This document shows positions 8,184 through 17,228 of a DNA stretch of 64,000 bases, piece by piece. The translations under genes were made by a program, and so were the position numbers. Positions within the stretch are counted from its first letter, which is position 1. Each line of letters opens with the position of its first letter. A model generated the notes under the pieces. It ran no database searches. It saw nothing but the letters and a program-made list of their open reading frames with translations, and had not been told where the DNA came from. Source of the DNA: Herpetosiphon gulosus (GTDB lineage: Bacteria; Chloroflexota; Chloroflexia; Chloroflexales; Herpetosiphonaceae); the NCBI RefSeq assembly GCF_039545135.1, contig NZ_BAABRU010000019.1:1-64000 (forward strand), in the 5' to 3' direction.

Positions 8184-9362
8184 ATGGCACATCGATTATT
8201 CAAACAAGCATGGCGCGGATCACTCGTTGCAGCCCTACTGCTCACAATTCCAATCGCAGGTCATGCCCAAGTTAGCCAACCTTCGCTTGAATCAAGCGAT
8301 CAAGAAGCCGCTGATTTTGATTACGCCAACTATGCCCAACACTTTCAAGTAACATCAGCAATTGCCGCTCAACGCTTTCGAATTCAGGCCGCAGCAGGTG
8401 ATCTTGAGGCCGTGTTGCGCCGTAACGAATCGGCAATATTTGCGGGATTATGGATCGAACATGCCCCAACATTTCGGGTAATCGTTCAATTTACCAGTGC
8501 CGGAAGCCAAACCCTTAGTCCATATCTAACCGATCCCGAGTTGGCTGCGGTCGTTGAAGTTCGCACCGCAACCCAGACCGTCAATGGATTAGAACAAGAT
8601 CAAGCAACAACACGAGCAGCAATCAACAATTTGGGGGTTAATCACGATTCTGATATTGTGATTCAAACTGGGCGGATCGAAGTGTATGTTGTCGATTCAA
8701 GCATCATTGACACTGCTCAACGCCAAGGTCGGCTCGTATTGCCTGCCAATGTTGATATTGTGACCGTTGCTCGTTTGAGCCAACCTCAAGCTGATGTTTA
8801 TGGAGGGTTAAGCATCACAGGGTGTACGTCGGGGTTTGCGGTAAAACATATCGATAATACCAAGGGCATTGCAACTGCGGGACATTGTGGCAATGCGCAA
8901 GCGCTTGGAGGGATTAATCTTACCTACAAAAATGGGATCGTTTCCTATTCGCATGATATTCAATGGCATACAGCCGTCGGCAATACGATTAAAAATCAAA
9001 TTCGCTATAAACTTGATGGAACCCGACGCAATATTACAGCGACCAAAAGCCGGGTCAGCCAATCTGTTGGCACGGTTGTCTGTAAATATGGCCGAACAAC
9101 AGCTTATACATGCGGCACGATTAGCTCGAAAAATTATGCCCCAAGCTATGTTACCAATGCTAACGCAACCTTTATTCGCGTTGATAATAATGCTGGCTAT
9201 ACCGATCTAACTGCAGGTGGTGATAGCGGTGGCCCATGGTTTGTCAATGGCACTGCCTATGGTATCCAAAGTGGCGATGTTGGCGCTGACCCAAATGATT
9301 CAATTTATATGGCCGTCAACTACATCACTGGAATGAATGTTAGTGTAATGACCGCCCCCTAA
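8184..9362 (+). CDS. Secreted chymotrypsin-fold serine protease (S1, alpha-lytic/streptogrisin type)
   Basis: Residues 1-30 form a Sec signal peptide (RGSLVAALLLTIPIAGHA, cleavage after HAQ or nearby). A propeptide of about 170 residues follows, then a trypsin-fold domain. The catalytic His is in IATAGHCGNA and the catalytic Ser in TAGGDSGGPWF. The Asp is probably in YSHDIQWHT. Cys residues pair plausibly in the mature part (GCTSGF with the Cys of AGHCGN; VCKYG with TCGTI). Length 392 suits family S1E with a folding pro-region. GAGGAG lies upstream of ATG 8184. Likely an extracellular nutrient or predation protease. Confidence 0.88.
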   Translation: MAHRLFKQAWRGSLVAALLLTIPIAGHAQVSQPSLESSDQEAADFDYANYAQHFQVTSAIAAQRFRIQAAAGDLEAVLRRNESAIFAGLWIEHAPTFRVIVQFTSAGSQTLSPYLTDPELAAVVEVRTATQTVNGLEQDQATTRAAINNLGVNHDSDIVIQTGRIEVYVVDSSIIDTAQRQGRLVLPANVDIVTVARLSQPQADVYGGLSITGCTSGFAVKHIDNTKGIATAGHCGNAQALGGINLTYKNGIVSYSHDIQWHTAVGNTIKNQIRYKLDGTRRNITATKSRVSQSVGTVVCKYGRTTAYTCGTISSKNYAPSYVTNANATFIRVDNNAGYTDLTAGGDSGGPWFVNGTAYGIQSGDVGADPNDSIYMAVNYITGMNVSVMTAP

Positions 9363-9382
9363 TTAACAATCATAGAGTAACT

Positions 9383-9418
9383 AAAGCTAGGCAGATGCAC
9401 CATCACCTGCCTAGCTTT
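9383..9418. terminator. Hairpin terminator between converging genes
   Basis: Perfect 12-bp stem AAAGCTAGGCAG (9383-9394) with CTGCCTAGCTTT (9407-9418), loop of 12. Placed between the protease (plus) and the FKBP gene (minus), it can serve both. Confidence 0.8.
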
Positions 9419-9433
9419 ATAGTTTAAGCAAAA

Positions 9434-9772
9434 TTAACGAACCCCGATCAACTCCACATCAAAAATCAATTCAGCATTAGGTGGAATTACACCAGGGTAA
9501 CCGCGTTCGCCATAAGCTAAATTGCCTGGAATATACAAGCGCCGCTTACCACCAACATTCATCGTCGATAAGCCTTCATCCCAGCCTTTGATCACTTGGC
9601 CAACCCCCAAAATGAATTCAAATGGCTCGCCTCGATCAACCGAGCTATCGAATTTGGTTCCGTTGGTGAGTGTGCCTGTATAATGAACAATCACCGTTTG
9701 GCCAGCTTTAGGTTGCGCCCCTGTTCCGACAACCTGTTCTTCGTAGCGCAAGCCCGATGGAGTTGTTTGCAT
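9434..9772 (-). CDS. FKBP-type peptidyl-prolyl cis-trans isomerase
   Basis: Speeds proline isomerisation during protein folding. 112 residues form a single FKBP domain: [18 protein letters not shown], the VIKGWDEGL motif, [15 protein letters not shown] and the closing [11 protein letters not shown]. It has no signal peptide, so it is cytoplasmic. ATG 9772 was chosen because GAGGAGG lies eight bases upstream. The in-frame start at 9805 would sit before that site. Confidence 0.93.
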   Translation of the reverse strand: MQTTPSGLRYEEQVVGTGAQPKAGQTVIVHYTGTLTNGTKFDSSVDRGEPFEFILGVGQVIKGWDEGLSTMNVGGKRRLYIPGNLAYGERGYPGVIPPNAELIFDVELIGVR

Positions 9773-9840
9773 CGAAAGAGCCTCCTCTGAGATTGATTGG
9801 GCCAATTATCAAGGAACATAGGAAAAATCGCAATTCAGGC

Positions 9841-9846
9841 TATAAT
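9841..9846 (+). promoter_or_regulatory. -10 box for sbcC-like gene
   Basis: TATAAT 41 bases upstream of ATG 9888. No good -35 hexamer is visible at the expected distance. Confidence 0.5.
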
Positions 9847-9887
9847 AGAAACTAGCAAATTTGTACGCTTGGGCAGGAGTGCGCCGG

Positions 9888-12800
9888 ATGTTGCCAGAGA
9901 AGCTGCGTGTTCGTAATTTTATGTGTTATCGCGATGATGTTCCTACACTCGATTTCGAAGGAATTCGGGTGGCTTGTTTGTCGGGCGAAAATGGCGCTGG
10001 CAAATCGGCCTTACTCGATGCAATCACTTGGGCGCTTTGGGGCAAGGCTCGCGTTTCCTCCGATGATGAATTGATCGCGTTGGGCGCACAGGAGATGGAA
10101 GTTGATTTGCAATTTAGCGTTGCCAAAATCTCCTATCGCGTGTTGCGCCGCCGTTCATCAGCCAAACGTGGCCAAACCATCCTCGAAATTCAAGTTAACG
10201 ATGGTGATCATTGGCGAGCAATTTCTGGCAATAGCATCCGCGAAACCCAAGAGATCATTCATTCTGTGCTGCGCATGGAATACGATACCTTTATCAACAG
10301 TGCTTTTTTGGTGCAAGGCAAGGCCGATGAATTTACCCGCAAAGCACCTGCCGAACGCAAACGAGTGCTGGCCGAAATTTTGGGATTAGATGCCTACGAG
10401 CAACTTGAAGCCCGCGCCAAAGAGCAGGTGCGCTATTTCAGCGACCGCGCTCAAGGCCTCGAAGGCACAATCAGCAGCTATCGCGAATGGGTCAATAAAC
10501 GTGATTTTTACCTGAGCCAAGAGGCCGAAGCGCAACAGCGAGTGCAGCATCTCAGCCATGAAATCCAACAAGCAACACTAATTTTTGAGCAAGCCGACCA
10601 GCAACGCCGCAATCTCGAAAGCCGCAAGGCCGAACGCGACCGCGAGCTAAGCCGCAGCCGCGACCTCGAACGCCAAATTGCTGAAAGCGATGCCGATTAT
10701 CGCCAACTGGCTCAAGATATTGGCGTAGCTCAAGCGATGGTCGCTCGTCAAAGCGAAATCGAAACCAATTTTCAGGCCTTGCAAGCTGCTCGTGAAGAGT
10801 TGGTCGTGCTTGATCGCCTGCGTGAGCAAATTGTCCAGCTCAACGATCAATATAAAGAGCAACGAGCATTGGTCGAGCGCGAAGAACTTTCGTTGCAACA
10901 TCAACTCCAACAATATCAGCGTGATCAGCAAACTAACGCCGAATTGATCGCCAATAAAGCCAGTAAGCAAGCAGATTTGACAGCCATGGCCGAGCAATTA
11001 GCCAGCTTCGCCAACGATCAACGCCATTTAGAGCAAGCCCGTAGCCAACGCAACGAGTTAGAGCAACAAAGCAGCAACTTAACTCAACTGCAGGTTGAAG
11101 TCCAACGATTGCAAGGCTTAATCAACGTGCGCGGCGATTCGCTGATTGCCGCACGCGAGGAGCAAAATCGCCGGATCATCGAGGCCGACAACGTTTTGTC
11201 CAACGAATCACGCTGGCGCAGCGAATTCGAAACCTCGGTTGCCCAACAAAAAGCCCTTATTCGCGATGAGCGCAAGCTCCAAGAGCTGCGCAGCCGCGAC
11301 CAACAAGATGCCAAGCAACTCGGCGAACTATCGGCTCAAGAGAGCAATTTAAAGCAACTTGGCAAGCAAATTAACGATAAAATCGACCAACTGCGGTCAA
11401 CCCACGATACCCACTGCCCACTCTGCCAGAGCGATATCGGCCAGCATGGCATTCACCAAGTGATCGAGCAATATATCGTTGAACGCGATGATCTGCGCGA
11501 TCAATATCGTGAGGCCAGCCAAGCTCGCAAACAACTGAGCAACGAATATGATGCTCGCCAACGCGAAATTCAAGGTTTGGAGCGCAAAGTTGCTCAGCTG
11601 AGCACCTTAGCCGCAGCAGTTGGCCGCTTGGAAGGCCAAATTAGCGAGGCCCAAGAGCATCGCAACAAGCGCAGCGAAGCTGAGAGCACCTTGCGCGATT
11701 TGAATCAACGGCTTGAACATGGCGATTTTGCCCACGAAGAACGCGCCGCCTTGGCCCAAGCCCAAACCGAGATTGCCGAACTAGGTCTTGATCAAGCGTC
11801 ACTTGATGCCCAACGCCAAGCCAATGGCGGATTGATCGCCCAGCTTGAGCAACGGCTAGCCCAACGGGGCGCAATTGAAGCCAAAGCCGCCGTGCTCCAA
11901 GAACAACTTGAGCGAATTCAGACGGCTGAAACCCATAATGCTACGTTGCATGAAACAATTTTGAGCTTGCAAGTGCAGCTTGATAGTCAGCAATTTGCCC
12001 AAACAGCGCGGCAACAGGCCGAGGCAATCTACCAGCAAATGGCCGAATTGGGCTATGCTAAACAACGTCATCAAGAAGTACGCGATGCAGTTGCCAGCCT
12101 TGGTCATTGGGAGGGCGAATATCATCAGTTGCGTTCGGCGCAAACCAACTTGGACACCAATCAACGTCAAGCCCAGCGTTTGGCCGAATTGATCGAGCGC
12201 CAACGCCAAGAGCTAGCTCAAATTCAAGTAACCGTCAATCAACTCAACCAAGAGTTGGCCCAATTGCCAGCCGCCATTCAAGCTGCCGAAACCGCGCAAC
12301 GCACAATCAACGAGTTTCGCGGGCGCTTGGCCGTGGCCCAAAAAGATTTGGGGGCGGCGCAGCAAAACGTCCAGCATGTGGCCCAAGTCGCTGAGCAGTT
12401 GGCCGAAGCCGAAAAAGAATTGCTCTCGGTACAAGAGCAACGCGATGTTCACAGCGAATTGGTACGAGCCTTTGGCAAAAAAGGCATTCAAGCCATGCTA
12501 ATCGAAACGGCAATTCCTGAGCTTGAGCGCGAAGCTAACGAATTACTCAGCCGTATGACCGATAACCAAATGCACTTGCGCTTTGAAACCCAGCGCGAAA
12601 CCAAAAAAGGCGACACCAGCGAAACCCTCGATATTCAAATTGCCGATGAACAAGGCACACGCCGCTATGATTTGTATAGTGGTGGCGAGGCCTTCCGCAT
12701 CAACTTTGCGATTCGGATTGCCATGAGCAAAATGCTGGCTCGCCGCGCTGGAGCCAACTTGCAAACCTTAATTATCGATGAAGGCTTTGGTTCGCAAGAT

Positions 12801-12959
12801 GGTCGTGGACGTGAACGCTTGGTCGAGGCTATCACCCAAGTTCAACCAGATTTCAGTCGCATCTTGGTAATTACTCACATCCAAGAATTGAAGGATCAAT
12901 TTCCGGTGCAGATCGAAATTACCAAGCACGACAATGGCTCACGTTGGGCGGTGAATTAA
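9888..12959 (+). CDS. sbcC: SbcC/Rad50-type SMC-like ATPase (nuclease subunit)
   Basis: A DNA-repair ATPase of about 1023 residues. The Walker A motif GENGAGKSALLD is near residue 35. Two long Gln/Glu/Arg-rich coiled coils flank a zinc-hook CPLC at residues 510-513. The ABC signature YSGGEAFRINFAIRIAMSKML and Walker B LIIDEGFGSQD close the head. With SbcD/Mre11 such proteins cut hairpins and blocked DNA ends. No SbcD gene is in the window. Start ATG 9888 follows AGGAG by eight bases. Downstream sequence carries a dispersed repeat. Confidence 0.9.
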   Translation: MLPEKLRVRNFMCYRDDVPTLDFEGIRVACLSGENGAGKSALLDAITWALWGKARVSSDDELIALGAQEMEVDLQFSVAKISYRVLRRRSSAKRGQTILEIQVNDGDHWRAISGNSIRETQEIIHSVLRMEYDTFINSAFLVQGKADEFTRKAPAERKRVLAEILGLDAYEQLEARAKEQVRYFSDRAQGLEGTISSYREWVNKRDFYLSQEAEAQQRVQHLSHEIQQATLIFEQADQQRRNLESRKAERDRELSRSRDLERQIAESDADYRQLAQDIGVAQAMVARQSEIETNFQALQAAREELVVLDRLREQIVQLNDQYKEQRALVEREELSLQHQLQQYQRDQQTNAELIANKASKQADLTAMAEQLASFANDQRHLEQARSQRNELEQQSSNLTQLQVEVQRLQGLINVRGDSLIAAREEQNRRIIEADNVLSNESRWRSEFETSVAQQKALIRDERKLQELRSRDQQDAKQLGELSAQESNLKQLGKQINDKIDQLRSTHDTHCPLCQSDIGQHGIHQVIEQYIVERDDLRDQYREASQARKQLSNEYDARQREIQGLERKVAQLSTLAAAVGRLEGQISEAQEHRNKRSEAESTLRDLNQRLEHGDFAHEERAALAQAQTEIAELGLDQASLDAQRQANGGLIAQLEQRLAQRGAIEAKAAVLQEQLERIQTAETHNATLHETILSLQVQLDSQQFAQTARQQAEAIYQQMAELGYAKQRHQEVRDAVASLGHWEGEYHQLRSAQTNLDTNQRQAQRLAELIERQRQELAQIQVTVNQLNQELAQLPAAIQAAETAQRTINEFRGRLAVAQKDLGAAQQNVQHVAQVAEQLAEAEKELLSVQEQRDVHSELVRAFGKKGIQAMLIETAIPELEREANELLSRMTDNQMHLRFETQRETKKGDTSETLDIQIADEQGTRRYDLYSGGEAFRINFAIRIAMSKMLARRAGANLQTLIIDEGFGSQDGRGRERLVEAITQVQPDFSRILVITHIQELKDQFPVQIEITKHDNGSRWAVN

Positions 12960-13031
12960 AAGAGCATAGAACAAAGAGCATAGAACATAGCCAAGATCGT
13001 GGTTGCTCTGCGCCTTTGCGTTTAAACAGAA
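12960..13031. repeat. Dispersed intergenic repeat (GAGCATAGAACA type)
   Basis: Two near-copies of AGAGCATAGAACA at 12961-12973 and 12976-12988 are followed by GCGCCTTTGCGTTTAAACAG. The same words, in other order and orientation, occur near 56.45-56.54 kb. It fills the whole gap between two genes. Confidence 0.55.
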
Positions 13032-14972
13032 ATGTACTTCATGCTAAAAATCGTGCTACTCCAACTTCCTGTTCCCAACAATCCAGCGGCGAATGTGCCG
13101 CTAGCAGCGGGCTACCTCAAAGCATGGGCCTACAATCAAGGCTTGCTTGAGCGTATGCAAATTGAGATTGTGCCACGCGCTATTGCCGACCGTGGTGGTG
13201 ATCGCCTGATTTGTAATTGGATCGCCGCCCAACAACCACACGTACTTGGTATTTCGCTGTATACATGGAATAGCGAACGCTCGTTGCAACTTGTCAGCCA
13301 ACTCAAACAAGCATTGCCAAAGTTGATCGTGGTGGTTGGCGGCCCTGAAGTGCAGCGCAATAACACTTGGGTTTTACAACATCCAGCGGTCGATATTGCG
13401 GTCGAGGGCGAGGGCGAACAAACCTTCAGCGAATTACTGTTAGCGCTCGAACACCAGCAGCAGCAAATTAGCCTGCCGATGCATAACCAAGCCCAATTGC
13501 CTTATCCGCTGGTTGCTGGCACATTGCAATATCATGCGGGTCAATTGCATGCTGGCTTGCCCCGCCCCGCTATGGGCAGCCTTGATCCAATTCCATCGCC
13601 CTATTTGCTGGGCTTTTTGGAGCTACGGGCTGGCGAAATTGCCTTTATCGAATGTTCGCGCTGGTGTCCCTATGGCTGTACCTTCTGTTTGTATGGCCGC
13701 AATATGGGCACAAAATTGGGTGGTCGCATGTTTGGCAGCCAACGGGTGTTGGCTGAGGTGGCATGGGCACGCCAGCAGGGCGCACGGGCAATTCATTTTG
13801 TTGAGGCAAATCTCAATTTGTTGCCCAATTTTCGCGAATTGATGCACGGCCTGCAAAGCATCAATCAGCCTGAACCAACGCCAATTTATGCCGAATTACG
13901 TGGCGAACACCTTAAGCCCGAAAGTGTTGAGGCCTTGGTGCAAGCAGGCTTGACCGTGGCCGAAGTTGGCTTACAAAGCGCCAATCGCACGGCCTTGCAA
14001 GCAGTAGGGCGGCGTACCGACCTCGAAAAATGGGCCGAAGGCACACGCCGTTTGTATCAGCATAGCGTTGATGTGTTGCTCGATGTCATTTTGGGCTTGC
14101 CCGAAGATGATGCTACCAGCACCCACGCCACAATCGAATGGATTCAGCAGCAACAGCTTGGCGATTACGATATTTTCACCTTGCAAGTGTTGCCCGGCAC
14201 AGGCGTGCGCAACGATGCCAAACGCTTTGGCATGCAATTTCAAGATCGCCCACCCTACTACATTTTGGCCAATCATTGGCTCAACTACCAACAACTCCGC
14301 GCCTTACGCTGGGATTTGCGTGAACAAGCCGGGCTTGATCCCTTGGCAATCGAAGGCATGCCGCAACCAGCCTGCGATGTTTGGCTCCAAACCTGCGAGC
14401 AAGCAATTCAGGTAATCGATCAGCCAATTCGTACTATCATTTTAGATTGTCGGGCAAACTTAAGTTTAACTGAATGGCAGGAGCAAGGCCAACATTATGC
14501 TGATCAGGTTGCAAGTCATGTGGTAATCGTGGCGCATCACAGCGATTTGGCCGTGATCGAGGCTTTTTGCTGGCCCATCGCCCAAGCCAACCTCACGATT
14601 CACTGGGATGTTGTGCTCGATCAGCCGCTTGCCCCCAACGCATTACGTCAACTCCAACAACGCTGGCCGCATACCATTGGCTACCTCGATCGCATCGCGG
14701 TCTATCGGCGCTGGCAAGCCGAGCCTGCCTGGGTACAAGTCACGCCGCGCTGGTGGATTCGCTGCGATTGGCAACAAGCGCTCGATCCATTGAGTTACGA
14801 AGGGATTGCTGAGGTCGTTTGGCAAGTCGATGCCGATCAAGCTAGTGCAGCGATTCCAGTTCTGAATCGACGGGGTGGGATGGGAATTGTGATCGAAGCT
14901 AAGCAATTTGAGCCAACATGGCAGGAACTAAGTGAGCATTTAGCAATTTTAGCTCCCCTGCCACACGATTAA
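13032..14972 (+). CDS. B12-binding-domain radical SAM protein
   Basis: 646 residues. The N-terminal 140 residues look like a cobalamin-binding Rossmann domain (VLLQLPVPNNPAANVPLAAGYL, later VVVGGPEVQ and VDIAVEGEGEQTF). A radical SAM barrel follows, with the iron-sulfur motif CPYGCTFC near residue 215 and the GLPEDD stretch of the HemN/elongator-like subgroup. A C-terminal part of about 200 residues is unrecognised. Reaction unknown; such proteins often methylate unactivated carbons or rearrange skeletons. No clear ribosome binding site precedes either ATG 13032 or ATG 13041, so the start is uncertain by three codons. Confidence 0.85.
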   Translation: MYFMLKIVLLQLPVPNNPAANVPLAAGYLKAWAYNQGLLERMQIEIVPRAIADRGGDRLICNWIAAQQPHVLGISLYTWNSERSLQLVSQLKQALPKLIVVVGGPEVQRNNTWVLQHPAVDIAVEGEGEQTFSELLLALEHQQQQISLPMHNQAQLPYPLVAGTLQYHAGQLHAGLPRPAMGSLDPIPSPYLLGFLELRAGEIAFIECSRWCPYGCTFCLYGRNMGTKLGGRMFGSQRVLAEVAWARQQGARAIHFVEANLNLLPNFRELMHGLQSINQPEPTPIYAELRGEHLKPESVEALVQAGLTVAEVGLQSANRTALQAVGRRTDLEKWAEGTRRLYQHSVDVLLDVILGLPEDDATSTHATIEWIQQQQLGDYDIFTLQVLPGTGVRNDAKRFGMQFQDRPPYYILANHWLNYQQLRALRWDLREQAGLDPLAIEGMPQPACDVWLQTCEQAIQVIDQPIRTIILDCRANLSLTEWQEQGQHYADQVASHVVIVAHHSDLAVIEAFCWPIAQANLTIHWDVVLDQPLAPNALRQLQQRWPHTIGYLDRIAVYRRWQAEPAWVQVTPRWWIRCDWQQALDPLSYEGIAEVVWQVDADQASAAIPVLNRRGGMGIVIEAKQFEPTWQELSEHLAILAPLPHD

Positions 14973-15239
14973 ATACTGCAAGGGCATCAAATTAATCATG
15001 TTTGGGCCTATTTGAAATTATTTAGGTCAATCACCACCCTTCTAAATCGCAATGCGTGGGTAGTCGTTGTTGCTCGATGAAATTAGAAATCGGCAAAACC
15101 ATAGTCATGCCCCACACTTGAGACTCGCCCAAGCAAAAACCCACCCTACAGTCGGGACTAAGGTATTAGCAAAATCAATTCTATCGGCCATCGTAGCTGA
15201 GTACAATAGATGCATCATGGGCATTTGGGAGGGCCAGTT
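14973..15239. other. Intergenic region upstream of the histidine kinase
   Basis: About 270 bases without a gene. A TACAAT box at 15202-15207 is a possible -10, giving a leader of about 25 bases for ATG 15240. I see no tRNA or strong hairpin. Confidence 0.4.
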
Positions 15240-17135
15240 ATGCATTATCTCTTCGATCATCCAACATGTATTCGGCGCACATCGCCTCAACATTTAGCAA
15301 GTTATGCCTATGGCGTGCGGGCCAGCTGCTCAGTGCGCCATCCGGCTGGCGATGGGGTCGATGATCCGCGCTTTTTATTATTTGGCCCCCAGCGTGGCAA
15401 TTATCGCCATTGGTTCGATACCTATGAAATTAAGCCCGATAATGCTCCCGATTGGTATGCCCTGACGTTTCCTAAGCCCACCAAGTTAAATGTGGTTTAT
15501 TGGATGCATGGCCCAATGTTTGATGACCATGGTTGGTGGACTTCGCTACAAGTCGAATATCGCGATGCTGAAGGCGCTTGGCACAAGGTTGACGATTTGC
15601 AGATCACGCCAAATTACCATTTTAGCCCACAACGTGGCGATCGTAAGCCCTTCAGTGCCTATGCTGCCCATTTCAATCCAGTCCGAACCAGCGCAATTCG
15701 GCTGATCGGTCAGCCCAGCGGCAAGCCGCAAATTACAACGATGGCCTATCTCGCCGCCGATTGGAGCACCTGCGAAGGCATCGCCGCCCACTTACGCCAT
15801 ATTCAGCAACCGTCGCCTGCTATTTTTGATCTATTACCAGCCAATACGTTGTGGGATACCTTAGCCAGCCTGCGTGATTTAACCAAAATTGCCTTTGATT
15901 TACAAACCAGCGCAGGCTTGGGGCTTGACCATTTTCTGGAGCCACAGCATTATCAACGCTTCCACGAAAGCCAACGTCAATGCTTCGCCGATGATTCGTT
16001 GTATCAATTAATTGGTCAGCACGCTGGTTGGCGCAAACTTGGCCAAACGATCGAGCAAGCGCGTGAACAAGCCTATGAAACTAAACAGCCAGTCATCGCT
16101 CAGCATCATGGCGGTTTGGTGTGGTTGGTCGTGCCAGTCATCAGCAACGATACTGTTTTAGGTACAATCGAAAATCGCAATTTTATTGCTCAAGAGCCAA
16201 TCGATTGGCAATGGCATCGCTGTTATGCCCAAGAATTGGGGCTGGATTGGGAGCGCTATCAGACGGCATTGGAACAAATCAGCACATTTAGCCAACAACA
16301 AATTAATGCCACAATCAACCATGTGCAGCAACTAGTACGCCTAGCGCAACAATTGCTCAAAGATAGCCAAGAGATTCATACCCTGAAAAGTAGCGCCTTA
16401 GCCGCCGAGGTGTTTAGTCGCTCCAAGAGCACCTTTATGAGCATGATGAGCCATGAATTACGCACGCCGCTGAATGCAATTATTGGTTATAGTGAGCTGC
16501 TGATCGACGATCTGAGCGCGACAAATCAAGCACAATCAACCGATGATGCCCGCCAAATTCGGAGTGCAGGCCGCCATTTGCTGCATGTAATCGAAACAAT
16601 TTTGCAGGTAGCCAACTTGGAATCAGGTGCATCAAATGTGCATTACGACGATGTTGATCTCGAAATGCTGACCAATTCGTTAGAGCTTAGTTTGCGCACG
16701 CAATTTCAAAAACGCAGCAATCAACTTGAAATTAAAATCGATCCCAATGCCTCGTGGGTCTATTCGGATAGCTCAAAAGTTCGCCAGATTATCTTTCAAT
16801 TGCTGAATAATGCCAATAAATTCACCGATCATGGCCAAGTGCGGCTGACGATTGCCCCCGATAGCCTTGACCCCGAGATGCTAGCATTCGAGGTTTGCGA
16901 CACAGGAATTGGCATCGATCATGAGCATTTGCCGCTCCTATTTGCTGAATTCAGCCAACTTGATGCCTCAAGCACTCGCCGCTACGATGGCACGGGCATG
17001 GGCTTGGCACTCTGTCGCCACTTGGCGCGGCTGCTTGGCGGCGATATTCGGGTTTGGAGCGAGCCTGGGATTGGCTCAACCTTTACCCTCGCCATCCCCC
17101 GTCAAAGCGTGATGACTCCAGTTAACGACCTCTGA
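15240..17135 (+). CDS. Soluble sensor histidine kinase with discoidin-like and PocR-like sensor domains
   Basis: 631 residues and no membrane segment. Residues about 15-175 look like an F5/8-type (discoidin) beta-sandwich (PDWYALTFPKPTKLNVVYW, then WTSLQVEYRDAEGAWHKV and TSAIRLIGQPSG). Residues about 200-375 resemble the PocR ligand-binding domain (GGLVWLVVPVISNDTVLGTI and the following helices). The kinase part is complete: H-box MSHELRTPLNAIIGYSELL, N-box IIFQLLNNANKFTDHG, G1 CDTGIGIDHEHLP and G2 GTGMGLALCRHL. No response regulator is adjacent. ATG 15240 follows GGGAGGG by six bases. The sensory domains are recognised from pattern only. Confidence 0.82.
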   Translation: MHYLFDHPTCIRRTSPQHLASYAYGVRASCSVRHPAGDGVDDPRFLLFGPQRGNYRHWFDTYEIKPDNAPDWYALTFPKPTKLNVVYWMHGPMFDDHGWWTSLQVEYRDAEGAWHKVDDLQITPNYHFSPQRGDRKPFSAYAAHFNPVRTSAIRLIGQPSGKPQITTMAYLAADWSTCEGIAAHLRHIQQPSPAIFDLLPANTLWDTLASLRDLTKIAFDLQTSAGLGLDHFLEPQHYQRFHESQRQCFADDSLYQLIGQHAGWRKLGQTIEQAREQAYETKQPVIAQHHGGLVWLVVPVISNDTVLGTIENRNFIAQEPIDWQWHRCYAQELGLDWERYQTALEQISTFSQQQINATINHVQQLVRLAQQLLKDSQEIHTLKSSALAAEVFSRSKSTFMSMMSHELRTPLNAIIGYSELLIDDLSATNQAQSTDDARQIRSAGRHLLHVIETILQVANLESGASNVHYDDVDLEMLTNSLELSLRTQFQKRSNQLEIKIDPNASWVYSDSSKVRQIIFQLLNNANKFTDHGQVRLTIAPDSLDPEMLAFEVCDTGIGIDHEHLPLLFAEFSQLDASSTRRYDGTGMGLALCRHLARLLGGDIRVWSEPGIGSTFTLAIPRQSVMTPVNDL

Positions 17136-17156
17136 TCATTTAGTAAAACAGTGCTA

Positions 17157-17200
17157 TGCTATAAGGCGCAACGGGGCTACACGGAAGGATGTAGCCCTGT
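17157..17200 (+). promoter_or_regulatory. zwf promoter and 5'-terminal mRNA hairpin
   Basis: An extended -10 (TGCTATAAG, 17157-17165) puts the start site near 17171. An 11-bp stem begins there: 17171-17181 with 17190-17200, one G-U pair, loop of eight. The zwf mRNA would thus start with a hairpin, possibly for stability. It could also terminate the upstream kinase gene, though no T-run follows. Confidence 0.5.
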
Positions 17201-17228
17201 CATTATGCGTGGTTCCTAAGGAGGGCTT

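Noticed and set aside
8131-8352. 73-codon frame at the start of the secreted protease
   Set aside because: Overlaps the protease signal peptide in another frame and lies in the leader.
11641-12513. Several minus-strand frames in the sbcC coiled coil
   Set aside because: Low-complexity Gln/Glu/Ala codons leave the opposite strand open by chance.
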